A stretch of 16,051 bases of DNA from JAADEM01 sp965371855 (lineage in GTDB: Bacteria; Bacteroidota; Bacteroidia; Bacteroidales; Marinilabiliaceae): the NCBI GenBank assembly GCA_965371855.1, contig CBDUZZ010000084.1, forward strand, positions 1-16,051, read 5' to 3'. Below the pieces are notes generated by a model. That model was not told where the DNA came from and did no database searches. It worked only from the letters and a program-made list of their open reading frames with translations. Shown piece after piece: positions 7,337 through 15,443 of the stretch (positions within the stretch are counted from its first letter, which is position 1; every line of letters begins with the position of its first letter). A program made the position numbers and the translations under genes.

Positions 7337-7369
7337 CAAAGATAAGAAATTCTTGGTTATTTGGTTCAA
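7337..7369 (-). promoter_or_regulatory. Bacteroidota-type promoter for surE and downstream genes
   Basis: On the minus strand, TTG (7369-7367) is followed after 22 bases by TATCTTTG (7344-7337), a perfect TAnnTTTG -7 box with a -33 TTG at slightly long spacing. Transcription would begin near 7331, about 20 bases before the surE ATG at 7309. This is the best two-part promoter in the window and also rules out the longer reading of surE. Confidence 0.7.
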
Positions 7370-7378
7370 TGATTAAAG

Positions 7379-7420
7379 AGGTAAAAGGTAAAAGTCAAAA
7401 GATGAAAGGGAAAAGTAAAA
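7379..7420. repeat. Second 7-bp purine-rich array (six units)
   Basis: Six contiguous heptads: AGGTAAA twice, then AGTCAAA, AGATGAA, AGGGAAA and AGTAAAA. They share the period, the AG start and the exact AGGTAAA unit with the array at 1-112, so the two belong to one family. This copy sits between the divergent surE and pheT promoters, with its purines on the same (plus) strand as in the first array. Confidence 0.75.
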
Positions 7421-7474
7421 CAATGACAATAAATATTTCTTTCTTTTATTTTCGTCATTACTTTATAAAATAAC

Positions 7475-7482
7475 TATTTTTG
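7475..7482 (+). promoter_or_regulatory. -7 box of the pheT promoter
   Basis: TATTTTTG followed by CACG matches TAnnTTTG and its frequent downstream context in Bacteroidia. Transcription would start near 7488, giving a leader of about 100 bases before the pheT ATG. No clear TTG is present at the -33 distance. Confidence 0.55.
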
Positions 7483-7553
7483 CACGAATTTTAATATGGT
7501 TGAAAATAGTTTTGTTACTCTGTAAATATGTTCGGATAGATTTTTTACTTGTA

Positions 7554-7580
7554 ACTTTACAAACTTTATGAACTTTATAA
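7554..7580. repeat. Three 9-bp tandem repeats just before pheT
   Basis: ACTTTACAA, ACTTTATGA and ACTTTATAA follow one another without gaps, and a fourth partial unit (ACTA) follows. The array ends nine bases before the pheT start codon, so it lies in the ribosome-approach region of the leader. The unit differs in period and sequence from the 7-bp arrays. Confidence 0.7.
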
Positions 7581-7589
7581 ACTAAAATA

Positions 7590-10043
7590 ATGAAAATCTC
7601 TTATAATTGGTTAAAGAGTTATATTGACATAGATATTCCCGTTGAACAACTTTCAGAGATACTTACAGATATAGGTCTTGAAGTGGGTGGTATAGAAGAG
7701 GTGAAATCGGTAAAAGGCGGCATGGAAGGTTTGGTGATAGGCAAAGTGTTGACTTGTGAGAAACACCCTAATGCTGATAAATTAAGTGTTACTACCGTTG
7801 ATGTTGGTATGGGTGAGTCGTTGCCGGTAGTATGTGGTGCTCCTAATATGGCAGCCGGTCAGAAGGTAGTTGTGGCAACAGTGGGTGCCGTTCTTTATCA
7901 AGGAGATGAGAGCTTTAAAATAAAGAAATCAAAGATTCGTGGTGAAGTATCTGAAGGAATGATCTGTGCTGAAGATGAGATAGGTTTGGGTAATAATCAT
8001 GACGGAATTATGGTGTTGCCTGATGATGTTGCTGAGGGAACTCCCGCAAAAGAGTATTTCAATATTGAGAATGATACTGTTTTTGAGATAGACCTTACAC
8101 CTAACCGTATAGACAGTGCTTCGCATATTGGGGTTGCTCGTGACCTTGCGGCTTACCTGAAACAGACAAGAAATGATGTTAGTGTGAAGATCCCATCGGT
8201 TGAAGATTTTACTGTTGATAATCATAATTTTCCTGTTGAGGTGATTGTTGAGAACAAAGAAGCATGTACAAGGTATAGCGGAGTAACCATATCAGGGGTG
8301 AAAGTTGAGGAATCACCTGATTGGCTAAAAAAGAGGTTGGTTTCAATTGGGATGACTCCGATAAATAATATTGTGGATATTACCAATTTTGTATTGCATG
8401 AGTTAGGTCAGCCACTGCACAGTTTCGATGGTGATGAAATTTCAGGTAATAAGGTGGTTATTAAAACTCTTGATGAAGGAGCACCTTTTGTAACACTTGA
8501 TGAAAAGGAGAGGGAACTTTCAGATAACGATCTGATGATTTGTAATGCAGAGAAAGGTATGTGTATTGCAGGAGTCTTTGGGGGCTTAGATAGTGGCGTA
8601 TCTGACTCAACAACAAAGATATTTTTGGAGAGTGCTTGTTTTAATCCTGTTTATGTTCGGAAAACAGCCAAGAGGCATGTTCTTAGTACTGATGCCAGCT
8701 TCCGGTTTGAACGAGGTACTGACCCCAATATTACTGTTTATGCCCTTAAGCGTGCAGCAATGCTCATTAAAGAGGTAGCAGGAGGAGCAATTTCAAGTGA
8801 TGTTGTTGATGTGTATCCCGTGCATGTAGCTGATTTTGAGGTTGAGGTGTTGTATCAGAATATTGATCGTATGATTGGCAAAAATATATCTAAGGATCGC
8901 ATCAAACTTATTTTGGAGGGTCTTGAGATAGGAGTAAAGGATGAAACCGATGAGGGTTTTACTGCTGTTGTGCCACCATACAGGGTTGATGTTAAGCGTG
9001 AAGCAGATATTATCGAAGAGATACTCAGAATATATGGGTATAATAATATAGAAATTCCCGGTGCTGTTAAATCAACGATTGTCTATTCCCAAAAGCCGGA
9101 TGATTATAAACTTAAAAACAGGATTGCCGGACAGTTAGTTTCAAGAGGTTTTTATGAGATAATGTGTAACTCATTGACTAAGGCAGATTACTACAACAAT
9201 TTGGAAACTTATTCAAAAGACAGGTTGGTTGAGTTGTCAAATCCTCTGAGTAAAGACCTCAGTGGTATGCGTCAAACACTGCTCTTTGGAGGCTTGGGAT
9301 CAATAGAGCATAACAGTAATAGGAAAAATAGTGATTTGAAACTGTTTGAATTTGGTAACTGTTACTACTTCAAACATGGTAAGGATAAGCATGAACAGAA
9401 AAACTATAAGGAGGAGAATCACCTTGCTCTGTTCATGACAGGACGTAAAAACTATGTTAACTGGAATACTCCTGATGATAATGTTACTTTCTATGATTTG
9501 AAAAATCAGGTAGAAATGATTTTGGAACGTTTGGGGATTGATGTAGAGAGTGTTCAGAAAAGCAACTCTGAGCTTGACCTGTTATCAGGTGGTTTAAAGT
9601 ATTCAGCATCAAATAAAGTGCTGGTCAATTTTGGAATGGTCAACAAAAATCTACTCAAAATATTTGATCTAAACGCTCCTGTTTTTTATGCGGAGATATA
9701 TTGGAATTCAGTTGTTAAAGAGGTAACAGGTAATGTGATTACATTTAAAGAGATATCTAAATTCCCTGAAGTAAAACGTGATTTGGCTCTTGTGATTGAC
9801 CAGTCGGTAACATTTGATGCTATAAAGAGTGTTGCCCTGAAGACTGAAAAGAAACTGTTGAAAAATATTTCTCTATTCGATGTGTATGAAGGAGATAAAA
9901 TAGAGGCTGGTAAAAAATCGTATGCAGTAAGTTTTATTCTTCAGGATGAAACAAAAACACTGAAAGATAAGCAAATCGATAAAATTATGCAAAAGTTTAT
10001 GATGAACTTTGAACGTGAACTTGGGGCGGTAATCAGGAAATAA
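7590..10043 (+). CDS. pheT: Phenylalanine--tRNA ligase beta subunit
   Basis: The larger subunit of the cytoplasmic alpha2-beta2 enzyme that charges tRNA-Phe; the beta subunit binds the tRNA and edits mischarged tyrosine. At 817 residues it has the full bacterial length. Domains in order: an N-terminal region with MKISYNWLKSYIDI, an EMAP/OB-type tRNA-binding domain (about 40-150, with CEKHPNADKLSV and VVCGAPN), the B3/B4 editing region (about 210-390, with INNIVDITNFVLHELGQPLH and DASFRFERGTDP), B5 (about 400-475), a catalytic-like core (about 485-720), and the C-terminal FDX-ACB anticodon-binding domain (about 724-817, beginning FPEVKRDLALVID). pheS is not adjacent, so the two subunits are encoded apart here. 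The ATG at 7590 gives the conserved N-terminus. The long leader holds a 9-bp repeat, but I see no leader peptide rich in phenylalanine. Confidence 0.97.
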   Translation: MKISYNWLKSYIDIDIPVEQLSEILTDIGLEVGGIEEVKSVKGGMEGLVIGKVLTCEKHPNADKLSVTTVDVGMGESLPVVCGAPNMAAGQKVVVATVGAVLYQGDESFKIKKSKIRGEVSEGMICAEDEIGLGNNHDGIMVLPDDVAEGTPAKEYFNIENDTVFEIDLTPNRIDSASHIGVARDLAAYLKQTRNDVSVKIPSVEDFTVDNHNFPVEVIVENKEACTRYSGVTISGVKVEESPDWLKKRLVSIGMTPINNIVDITNFVLHELGQPLHSFDGDEISGNKVVIKTLDEGAPFVTLDEKERELSDNDLMICNAEKGMCIAGVFGGLDSGVSDSTTKIFLESACFNPVYVRKTAKRHVLSTDASFRFERGTDPNITVYALKRAAMLIKEVAGGAISSDVVDVYPVHVADFEVEVLYQNIDRMIGKNISKDRIKLILEGLEIGVKDETDEGFTAVVPPYRVDVKREADIIEEILRIYGYNNIEIPGAVKSTIVYSQKPDDYKLKNRIAGQLVSRGFYEIMCNSLTKADYYNNLETYSKDRLVELSNPLSKDLSGMRQTLLFGGLGSIEHNSNRKNSDLKLFEFGNCYYFKHGKDKHEQKNYKEENHLALFMTGRKNYVNWNTPDDNVTFYDLKNQVEMILERLGIDVESVQKSNSELDLLSGGLKYSASNKVLVNFGMVNKNLLKIFDLNAPVFYAEIYWNSVVKEVTGNVITFKEISKFPEVKRDLALVIDQSVTFDAIKSVALKTEKKLLKNISLFDVYEGDKIEAGKKSYAVSFILQDETKTLKDKQIDKIMQKFMMNFERELGAVIRK

Positions 10044-10117
10044 GTTGATTTTAAAATTGATTATTTGGTGATTTGTTTATTCGTTTATTTAGGATTAATA
10101 TTACATTACACCATCAT

Positions 10118-10125
10118 TATATTTG
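10118..10125 (+). promoter_or_regulatory. -7 box for menA
   Basis: TATATTTG is a perfect TAnnTTTG match 28 bases before the menA start, placing transcription start near 10131. No TTG is seen at the -33 distance. It lies in the 110-base gap after pheT, where there is no convincing terminator, so menA may be read both from pheT and from this box. Confidence 0.45.
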
Positions 10126-10153
10126 TATCATTATACCATTCATCATTATATAG

Positions 10154-11059
10154 TTGAAGATTAAAACCTGGATAAAAGCATTCCGTCTTAGAACCCTACC
10201 ATTGGCGTTATCGACGATATTTATGGGTAGTTTCTTAGCCTGTTTCTATGGTCATTTCAGGTGGGATGTACTAATATGGGCATCATTAACTACACTTTTT
10301 TTACAAACACTTTCAAATCTTGCAAATGATTACGGTGATTATGTAAGTGGTGCTGATGGTGAGCATAGGCAAGGTCCTGATCGAATGATGCAGAGTGGTC
10401 GGATTACTGCTAAGGCAATGAAAAGGATGATTATTTCTTTTGGCATTCTCTCTTTTCTTTCAGGAATATCGCTGCTTTATGTATCCTTTAACGGTAATGT
10501 AAGTTTGTGGTTTGTGCTTTTTGTTGTTCTGGGAATATCAGCAATAGCGGCAGCCATAAAATATACTATGGGTAAAAATCCGTATGGTTACAGAGGACTG
10601 GGTGATCTGTTTGTTTTTATCTTTTTCGGACTTGCAGGAGTAATGGGTACATACTTTTTACACGCATTGGAATTTTCCGGTTATGTTTTATTACCTGCTA
10701 TTTCGATAGGTTTGCTTAGCTCAGGTGTTTTGAATGTAAATAATATTCGTGATGAAAATAGCGACAGATTATCAGGCAAACGAACTATGGTTGTTTTGAT
10801 GGGTGGGGGCAATGCGAGAATATATCACCTGTTTCTGATAATTGTTGCGCTGCTTTTATTATTGTTGTTTACTCTACTGACGCTACGGTCTGCTTGGCAG
10901 TTTCTGTTTTTACTAACTACTCCACTTTTTGTAAAACACCTTATAACTATAACACGAAGTTACAATCATGCTGAACTTGACCCGGAGTTGAAACGCTTGG
11001 CATTACTCATTTTTTTTACAGTTTTATTGTTTGGAATGGGGGTGGTGTTAAGTATTTAA
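10154..11059 (+). CDS. menA: 1,4-dihydroxy-2-naphthoate prenyltransferase MenA
   Basis: An inner-membrane enzyme of the UbiA superfamily that attaches the polyprenyl chain to 1,4-dihydroxy-2-naphthoate, giving demethylmenaquinone. Its 301 residues contain eight to nine hydrophobic segments. The first Mg-diphosphate motif is SNLANDYGDYVSGAD (54-68), with Asn55, Asp59 and Asp62; the second is NNIRDENSDRLSGKRT (196-211), with Asp200 and Asp204. The start is TTG at 10154: an in-frame TAG lies immediately before it, and the next ATG (codon 24) would remove the conserved WIKAFRLRTLPLA segment. With menB upstream, the window supplies two menaquinone steps on the same strand but in separate units. 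Confidence 0.95.
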   Translation: MKIKTWIKAFRLRTLPLALSTIFMGSFLACFYGHFRWDVLIWASLTTLFLQTLSNLANDYGDYVSGADGEHRQGPDRMMQSGRITAKAMKRMIISFGILSFLSGISLLYVSFNGNVSLWFVLFVVLGISAIAAAIKYTMGKNPYGYRGLGDLFVFIFFGLAGVMGTYFLHALEFSGYVLLPAISIGLLSSGVLNVNNIRDENSDRLSGKRTMVVLMGGGNARIYHLFLIIVALLLLLLFTLLTLRSAWQFLFLLTTPLFVKHLITITRSYNHAELDPELKRLALLIFFTVLLFGMGVVLSI

Positions 11060-11191
11060 CTCAGATAAAACATTTTCCTGTTTATGAATTCGCCCACTAT
11101 AATCAACATAGAGTCATAATTTATTGTAGCACCTCAAAATAATATTTAGCCTGCTTATTCAAAGATGACAAAACATGCTGAAATATCAAAC

Positions 11192-11219
11192 TAACAATTT
11201 ACCATTAACAATTAATAAC
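11192..11219. repeat. Short 7-bp repeat of TAACAAT type
   Basis: TAACAAT, TTACCAT, TAACAAT and TAATAAC follow one another, directly abutting the stop codon of the convergent aminotransferase gene. The period of 7 equals that of the two purine-rich arrays but the unit differs. With only four units and low complexity, this is a weaker case. The rest of the menA-aminotransferase gap (11060-11191) shows no clear hairpin terminator. Confidence 0.5.
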
Positions 11220-12419
11220 TTAGTCTACTCTTCCCGGATAAGCCTCCAAGGCTTTTTCAAGGACTTCTAATGCTTTTGATAAATCCTCTTTCTTAAGTAC
11301 ATATGCAATGCGTACTTCGTTTTTACCTCTGCCGGGTGTACTGTAAAAGCCTGATGCCGGAGCCATCATGACTGTTTGCCCCTCATAATCGAAATCGCTC
11401 AATATCCATTGGCAGAATTTGTCGGAGTCGTCAACCGGCAGTTTGGCAACAGTATAGAATGCCCCTTTGGGTGTTGGAGAAAATACACCGTGTATTTTAT
11501 TCAGTCCTTCTACAAGAAAATTACGACGCTCAATATATTCGTGCTGTACTTCATCAAAGTATGATTGAGGTGTGTCCAAAGACGCTTCAGCAATAATCTG
11601 TCCGAATGTAGGTGGACTTAATCTGGCTTGTGCAAATTTCAGGGCTGTACTTATAACTTCTTTGTTTTTAGTAACCAGGGCTCCTATCCTTACTCCACAT
11701 TCGCTATATCTTTTAGAAACAGAATCGAACATTACTACATTGTTTTCTATCCCTTTCAGGTGCATAGCCGAGATATGCTCATGTCCGTCATAGCAGAACT
11801 CTCTGTAAACTTCATCAGAGAAAAGATACAGGTCGTACTTGAGAACTAATTCACGTAAACTGTTCAACTCATCCTCAGAATAGAGGTATCCGGTAGGATT
11901 ATTAGGATTACAGATTATTATCCCTTTAGTTTTATCGGTAATAAGTTCTTCAAACTTTTCTATTGGAGGAAGAGCAAATCCATCTTCAATAAATGATTCT
12001 ATAGGTTTTACATTTACCCCTGCTGTAATGGCAAAACTGTTGTAATTAGCATAAAAAGGCTCGGGGATAATAATCTCATCGCCCGGATTAAAGCAGCTCA
12101 TAAATGCAAATGTTATAGCCTCAGAACCACCGGTTGTAACAAGTAGGTTGTTGTGATCGATATCGATGTCTATATTTTGATAATATTTTGCCAGTTTACG
12201 CCGGTAGCTTTCTATACCGGCTGAGTGGCTGTACTCTATTACTTTGAGGTCTGTGTTTTTGGCAGCAGCCAAAGCTATTTCCGGAGTTTTTATGTCGGGC
12301 TGACCGATATTTAAATGGTACACTTTTATACCCCGGCTCTTAGCTTCTTCGGAATAAGGAACAAGTTTTCTTATTGGTGAAGCAGGCATTTTATTCCCTC
12401 TGGATGAAATAGTTGGCAT
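11220..12419 (-). CDS. Class I PLP-dependent aminotransferase, aspartate type
   Basis: A cytoplasmic fold-type I aminotransferase that moves amino groups between amino acids and 2-oxo acids; overall resemblance is to the aspartate aminotransferase group, but the substrate cannot be fixed from sequence. It has 399 residues from the chosen start. Landmarks are YHLNIGQPD (34-42), TTGGSEAI (95-102), ICNPNNPTGYLYS (169-181) with Asn174, FSDEVYREF (200-208) with Asp202 and Tyr205 against the cofactor ring, SVSKRYSECGVRIG (233-246) with Lys236 as the Schiff-base lysine, and the C-terminal EVRIAYV with the carboxylate-binding Arg. An ATG at 12452 is also in frame, but it lies upstream of the transcription start predicted from the box at 12450-12457, and homologues I know begin at the equivalent of MPTISSRGNKMPASPIRKL, that is at 12419. 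Confidence 0.93.
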   Translation of the reverse strand: MPTISSRGNKMPASPIRKLVPYSEEAKSRGIKVYHLNIGQPDIKTPEIALAAAKNTDLKVIEYSHSAGIESYRRKLAKYYQNIDIDIDHNNLLVTTGGSEAITFAFMSCFNPGDEIIIPEPFYANYNSFAITAGVNVKPIESFIEDGFALPPIEKFEELITDKTKGIIICNPNNPTGYLYSEDELNSLRELVLKYDLYLFSDEVYREFCYDGHEHISAMHLKGIENNVVMFDSVSKRYSECGVRIGALVTKNKEVISTALKFAQARLSPPTFGQIIAEASLDTPQSYFDEVQHEYIERRNFLVEGLNKIHGVFSPTPKGAFYTVAKLPVDDSDKFCQWILSDFDYEGQTVMMAPASGFYSTPGRGKNEVRIAYVLKKEDLSKALEVLEKALEAYPGRVD

Positions 12420-12449
12420 CGTAGTATTATTTTTGTCTTTTGAATGGTT

Positions 12450-12457
12450 CAAAATTA
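12450..12457 (-). promoter_or_regulatory. -7 box for the aminotransferase gene
   Basis: The minus strand reads TAATTTTG, a perfect TAnnTTTG match, predicting transcription start near 12445 and a leader of about 25 bases to ATG 12419. No TTG is visible at the -33 distance. Confidence 0.5.
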
Positions 12458-12520
12458 CGGGTTTATTGTTACTTTTTTATGATTTCAGACATCTTTTTGT
12501 AAATATTTCTAATGAAAAGT

Positions 12521-12549
12521 CTGGTGATAATGAATATTTTCTATATTTG
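12521..12549 (+). promoter_or_regulatory. Candidate promoter of the DUF5686 gene
   Basis: TATATTTG at 12542-12549 is a perfect TAnnTTTG -7 box; a poor -33 candidate (CTGG at 12521) lies about 17 bases upstream. Transcription would start near 12556, so the message would have a leader of about 260 bases made up largely of the repeat at 12627-12786. It forms a divergent pair with the aminotransferase promoter. Confidence 0.5.
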
Positions 12550-12626
12550 GACTTTGTAACCTAAAACTGTAACAGATGACTTATCTATCTTGTATTAGCA
12601 AGAAAACTTCAAATTTAGAGGTTTAT

Positions 12627-12786
12627 GTCATTGCGAACGAGGTACAGCTTGTTCCGACGTGCCGGAAAGTGAAGCCTGTCTGCTGCAGGCAGGCAATCTC
12701 TATTGAATATCAAAAGATTGCCTGCCCGACTTTAATGTTTTTCAATAGTGGCAGGCGGGCTTCGTCCTATCGTCCTCGCAATGACG
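12627..12786. repeat. Nested inverted-repeat element in the DUF5686 gene leader
   Basis: The outer ends are GTCATTGCGA (12627-12636) and its reverse complement ending at 12785. Inside, GGCAGGCAATCT (12688-12699) pairs perfectly with 12715-12726. Compared with the simpler pattern GAAGC-AATCT ... AGATT-GCTTC seen in the related element at 4022-4152, both arms carry an extra GC-rich palindromic insert at the mirror-image position: about 12676-12694 on the left and about 12722-12759 on the right. The transcript would fold into a long branched hairpin. It contains no stop codon in the frame of the downstream gene, so that frame runs open through it. Confidence 0.8.
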
Positions 12787-12818
12787 ATCCGTATCATGTT
12801 TTCCTGCAGGCTCTATTT

Positions 12819-15443
12819 ATGAACCACCTTCTATTATTAACGGCTTTTTTACTTTTCCCAATTATCGTTACCAGTCAGGGAATAAAGGGAGTTGTAACTG
12901 ATGATAATAATATTTCTATACCATACACAACCATCTACCTGAAACAAACACACACAGGTACAACAACAAACGAACAGGGTGAGTACGAAATCAAATTGAA
13001 TCCCGGGATTTACAAAGTGGTTTTTCAGGCTTTAGGTTATGAGCGTAAGGAGTTTGAAATAGTTGTTAAAGATAGTTTTGCTGAACAGAATGTGTTTTTA
13101 AAAAAGCATGTTGTTAAACTTAAGGAGGTAAAAGTCTACTCAGGTGGGGAAGACCCTGCATATCCCATAATGCGAAAAGCTATTAGTCTGGCACCATATT
13201 ATCTTCGACAAACGGGGCATTATGAGTCGGAGGTGTACATTAAAGGAACTCTTATAATGAAAAAAATTCCCCGTTTGATTGCAAATAAGATGGAGGTTAA
13301 CGGGGAGAAGATAAAGACCGGCGAAACTTATACGATAGAATCATTAAATGAAATTGTGTTTAATTCACCCGATGCATACGATCACAAGGTATTATCGTAT
13401 CACTCTACATTTCCGGGAACAGATGATGGCTCACCAATGGGATATGTTACAAACAGTTTTTACAGTCCAACTCACGACATGACTATATCACCGTTGGCTC
13501 CAAATGCTTTCTCACACTACAAATTCAGATATCTTGGTTATATTGAATATGGAGATCTGTCAGTAAATATTATAGAGGTAATACCCCGAAGAAAAAGCCA
13601 GCAACTGTTTAAAGGGAAGATATATATAGTTGATAACCTATGGAACATCCACTCTGTTGATCTTGTTAATGAGGCTTTTTTCGGAACGTATCATATAAAG
13701 CAGATTTATGCTCCTGTTGAAGAGCGTATATGGTTACCGGTAAATCACTTTATAAATATTGATGCTTCTGTATTTGGGATTAAAGCCGGGTTCAGGTATG
13801 CCGGAGCTGTGAAATATAAGAATATCAAGCTTAACAATGATTTACCTGTGCCCGAATCTTTGATTCGTCAATATTCAATGGAAGAGGAAGCAAAAGATTC
13901 TTTGGTGGATACTTTAAAAACAGTAAGCCTGACGAATAAACAAAAAAAGATGGAGCAGTTGTTGGCTAAAGAGGAGCTGTCGAACAGGGAAATGATAAAA
14001 CTTGCCAGATTAATCGAGAAGGAATCAAGAGTAAAAGAAGATGGAGAATCACTGGAAGTTAAATCCAATTATAAGTTTTCGATAAAAAAAGACACTGTGA
14101 AACGGGATTCCGTCTATTGGAACGCTATGCGGCCAATACCGCTCACAAAACATGAGCTTAGAAGTTTTGAGGTGAAAGACTCCATTTTGCTTGCGGTAAA
14201 GGCAGAGGAGTCTGATACGATAACCAAAAAGAAAAAATCAGCATTCAGTAAATTTATGAATGGCTTTTTATGGGGCGAATCATTTTATGCTTGCGATTCG
14301 GCAATGCGGTTAAGGTATGATGGGCTTTTAGGTTTAAAGATGATTGACTTTAATGCTGTCGATGGCTGGTCGTACATGCAGAGTGGTTCGCTAAGGTATA
14401 GATTAGATTCTGTTAGAAGTTTAAGTTTTAGTCCGTCGGTTAGATATGCTTTTAACAGAGAGAAACTATACTGGGGGGTAAATTCAGGATTCTCTTATGC
14501 TGCAAAGATTAGGGGTAGATTGAGTCTTTCTTTTGGTCAGGCTGCAAGAGATTTTAACAGGTATTCAGGTGTTAACAGTACGTTGAATATGGCTTCGGCA
14601 CTGTTATTTAAAGAGCATTATATGAAATTGTATGGTGATGATCACTTTTCTGTAAGCAATGGAATGAATTTGATTCATGGTATGAGGCTGAATATAAAGG
14701 CAAGTTATCACAGCTACACAAGGTTGGAGAATACGACCAACTTCTCATTCTTTAGAAATGACGATAATTATGCATCAAACACTCCGCAAAATGACCGAAT
14801 ATCTGACATGAATCTCAATGACCAAAGGGGGTTTATCATTGAATCATCTTTGAGTTACACTCCGCGGCAAAAATATAGAATGTATAAAGGAAGAAAAATC
14901 ATGCTTGATTCAAAATATCCCACTTTTACCTTGTTCTACAAAAGAGGGATAAAGTCTGTGTTCAATAGTATTTCGGATTATGAAATTATTTCAGCATCAG
15001 TAAAACAAGAAAAAGAGTGGGGAGTATTTTCGTCTTTTAAGTGGACGGTAAATGGGGGCTTCTTTACAAAAAACAATCAAACCCATTTTTCAGAGTTCAG
15101 GCATTTTAATACTTCTGAGATACCGGTAGTGTTTAAAGCCTGGGACGACTGCTTTGCGTTACTCGAAGACTATAAATACAGTACTGATGAAAAATTCCTG
15201 GAAGGACATATCAGATACGCAACTCCATATCTGCTTTTGAAATATTTGCCATTTTTTAGTAACCGGTTATGGTTAGAGAATCTTTATGGACACTACCTTA
15301 CTCAGCCATTGTTTAAAAATTATGCAGAGATTGGTTATGGTATTAGTCAAATCTTTTTCATGGGTAGTGTTGGTGTTTTTGTGGGCTTTGAAGATGGAAA
15401 CTATAGCAGATGGGGCTTTCGGTTAGCTTTTAATATTGAATAA
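12819..15443 (+). CDS. Outer-membrane protein with CarboxypepD_reg-like and DUF5686 regions
   Basis: An 874-residue envelope protein of a type common in Bacteroidota; its function is unknown. A signal peptide covers residues 1-20 (hydrophobic LLLLTAFLLFPIIV, cleavage likely after TSQ). A carboxypeptidase-regulatory-like beta-sandwich follows (about 21-95: GVVTDDNNISIPYTTIYL, GTTTNEQGEYEIKL, YKVVFQALGYE). Next is the conserved DUF5686 region (about 110-360, with AYPIMRKAISLAP and MGYVTNSFYSP), a charged, partly helical linker (about 365-430), and from about 480 a C-terminal part with alternating aromatic beta-strands that looks like an outer-membrane barrel. The frame is open upstream to an ATG at 12576, but that extension crosses a repeat element and would bury the signal peptide, so ATG 12819 is preferred. 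It has no TonB box or plug domain that I can see. It stands alone, without a SusC/SusD-type partner. Confidence 0.88.
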   Translation: MNHLLLLTAFLLFPIIVTSQGIKGVVTDDNNISIPYTTIYLKQTHTGTTTNEQGEYEIKLNPGIYKVVFQALGYERKEFEIVVKDSFAEQNVFLKKHVVKLKEVKVYSGGEDPAYPIMRKAISLAPYYLRQTGHYESEVYIKGTLIMKKIPRLIANKMEVNGEKIKTGETYTIESLNEIVFNSPDAYDHKVLSYHSTFPGTDDGSPMGYVTNSFYSPTHDMTISPLAPNAFSHYKFRYLGYIEYGDLSVNIIEVIPRRKSQQLFKGKIYIVDNLWNIHSVDLVNEAFFGTYHIKQIYAPVEERIWLPVNHFINIDASVFGIKAGFRYAGAVKYKNIKLNNDLPVPESLIRQYSMEEEAKDSLVDTLKTVSLTNKQKKMEQLLAKEELSNREMIKLARLIEKESRVKEDGESLEVKSNYKFSIKKDTVKRDSVYWNAMRPIPLTKHELRSFEVKDSILLAVKAEESDTITKKKKSAFSKFMNGFLWGESFYACDSAMRLRYDGLLGLKMIDFNAVDGWSYMQSGSLRYRLDSVRSLSFSPSVRYAFNREKLYWGVNSGFSYAAKIRGRLSLSFGQAARDFNRYSGVNSTLNMASALLFKEHYMKLYGDDHFSVSNGMNLIHGMRLNIKASYHSYTRLENTTNFSFFRNDDNYASNTPQNDRISDMNLNDQRGFIIESSLSYTPRQKYRMYKGRKIMLDSKYPTFTLFYKRGIKSVFNSISDYEIISASVKQEKEWGVFSSFKWTVNGGFFTKNNQTHFSEFRHFNTSEIPVVFKAWDDCFALLEDYKYSTDEKFLEGHIRYATPYLLLKYLPFFSNRLWLENLYGHYLTQPLFKNYAEIGYGISQIFFMGSVGVFVGFEDGNYSRWGFRLAFNIE

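Noticed and set aside
7483..7589. Possible T-box or Phe-attenuator in the pheT leader
   Set aside because: No Phe-rich leader peptide, no T-box core and no terminator hairpin followed by a T tract; T-boxes are also not expected in this phylum.
12576..12818. N-terminal extension of the DUF5686 protein from ATG 12576
   Set aside because: It is translated from the repeat element, has no family resemblance, and would place the signal peptide at residues 82-101.
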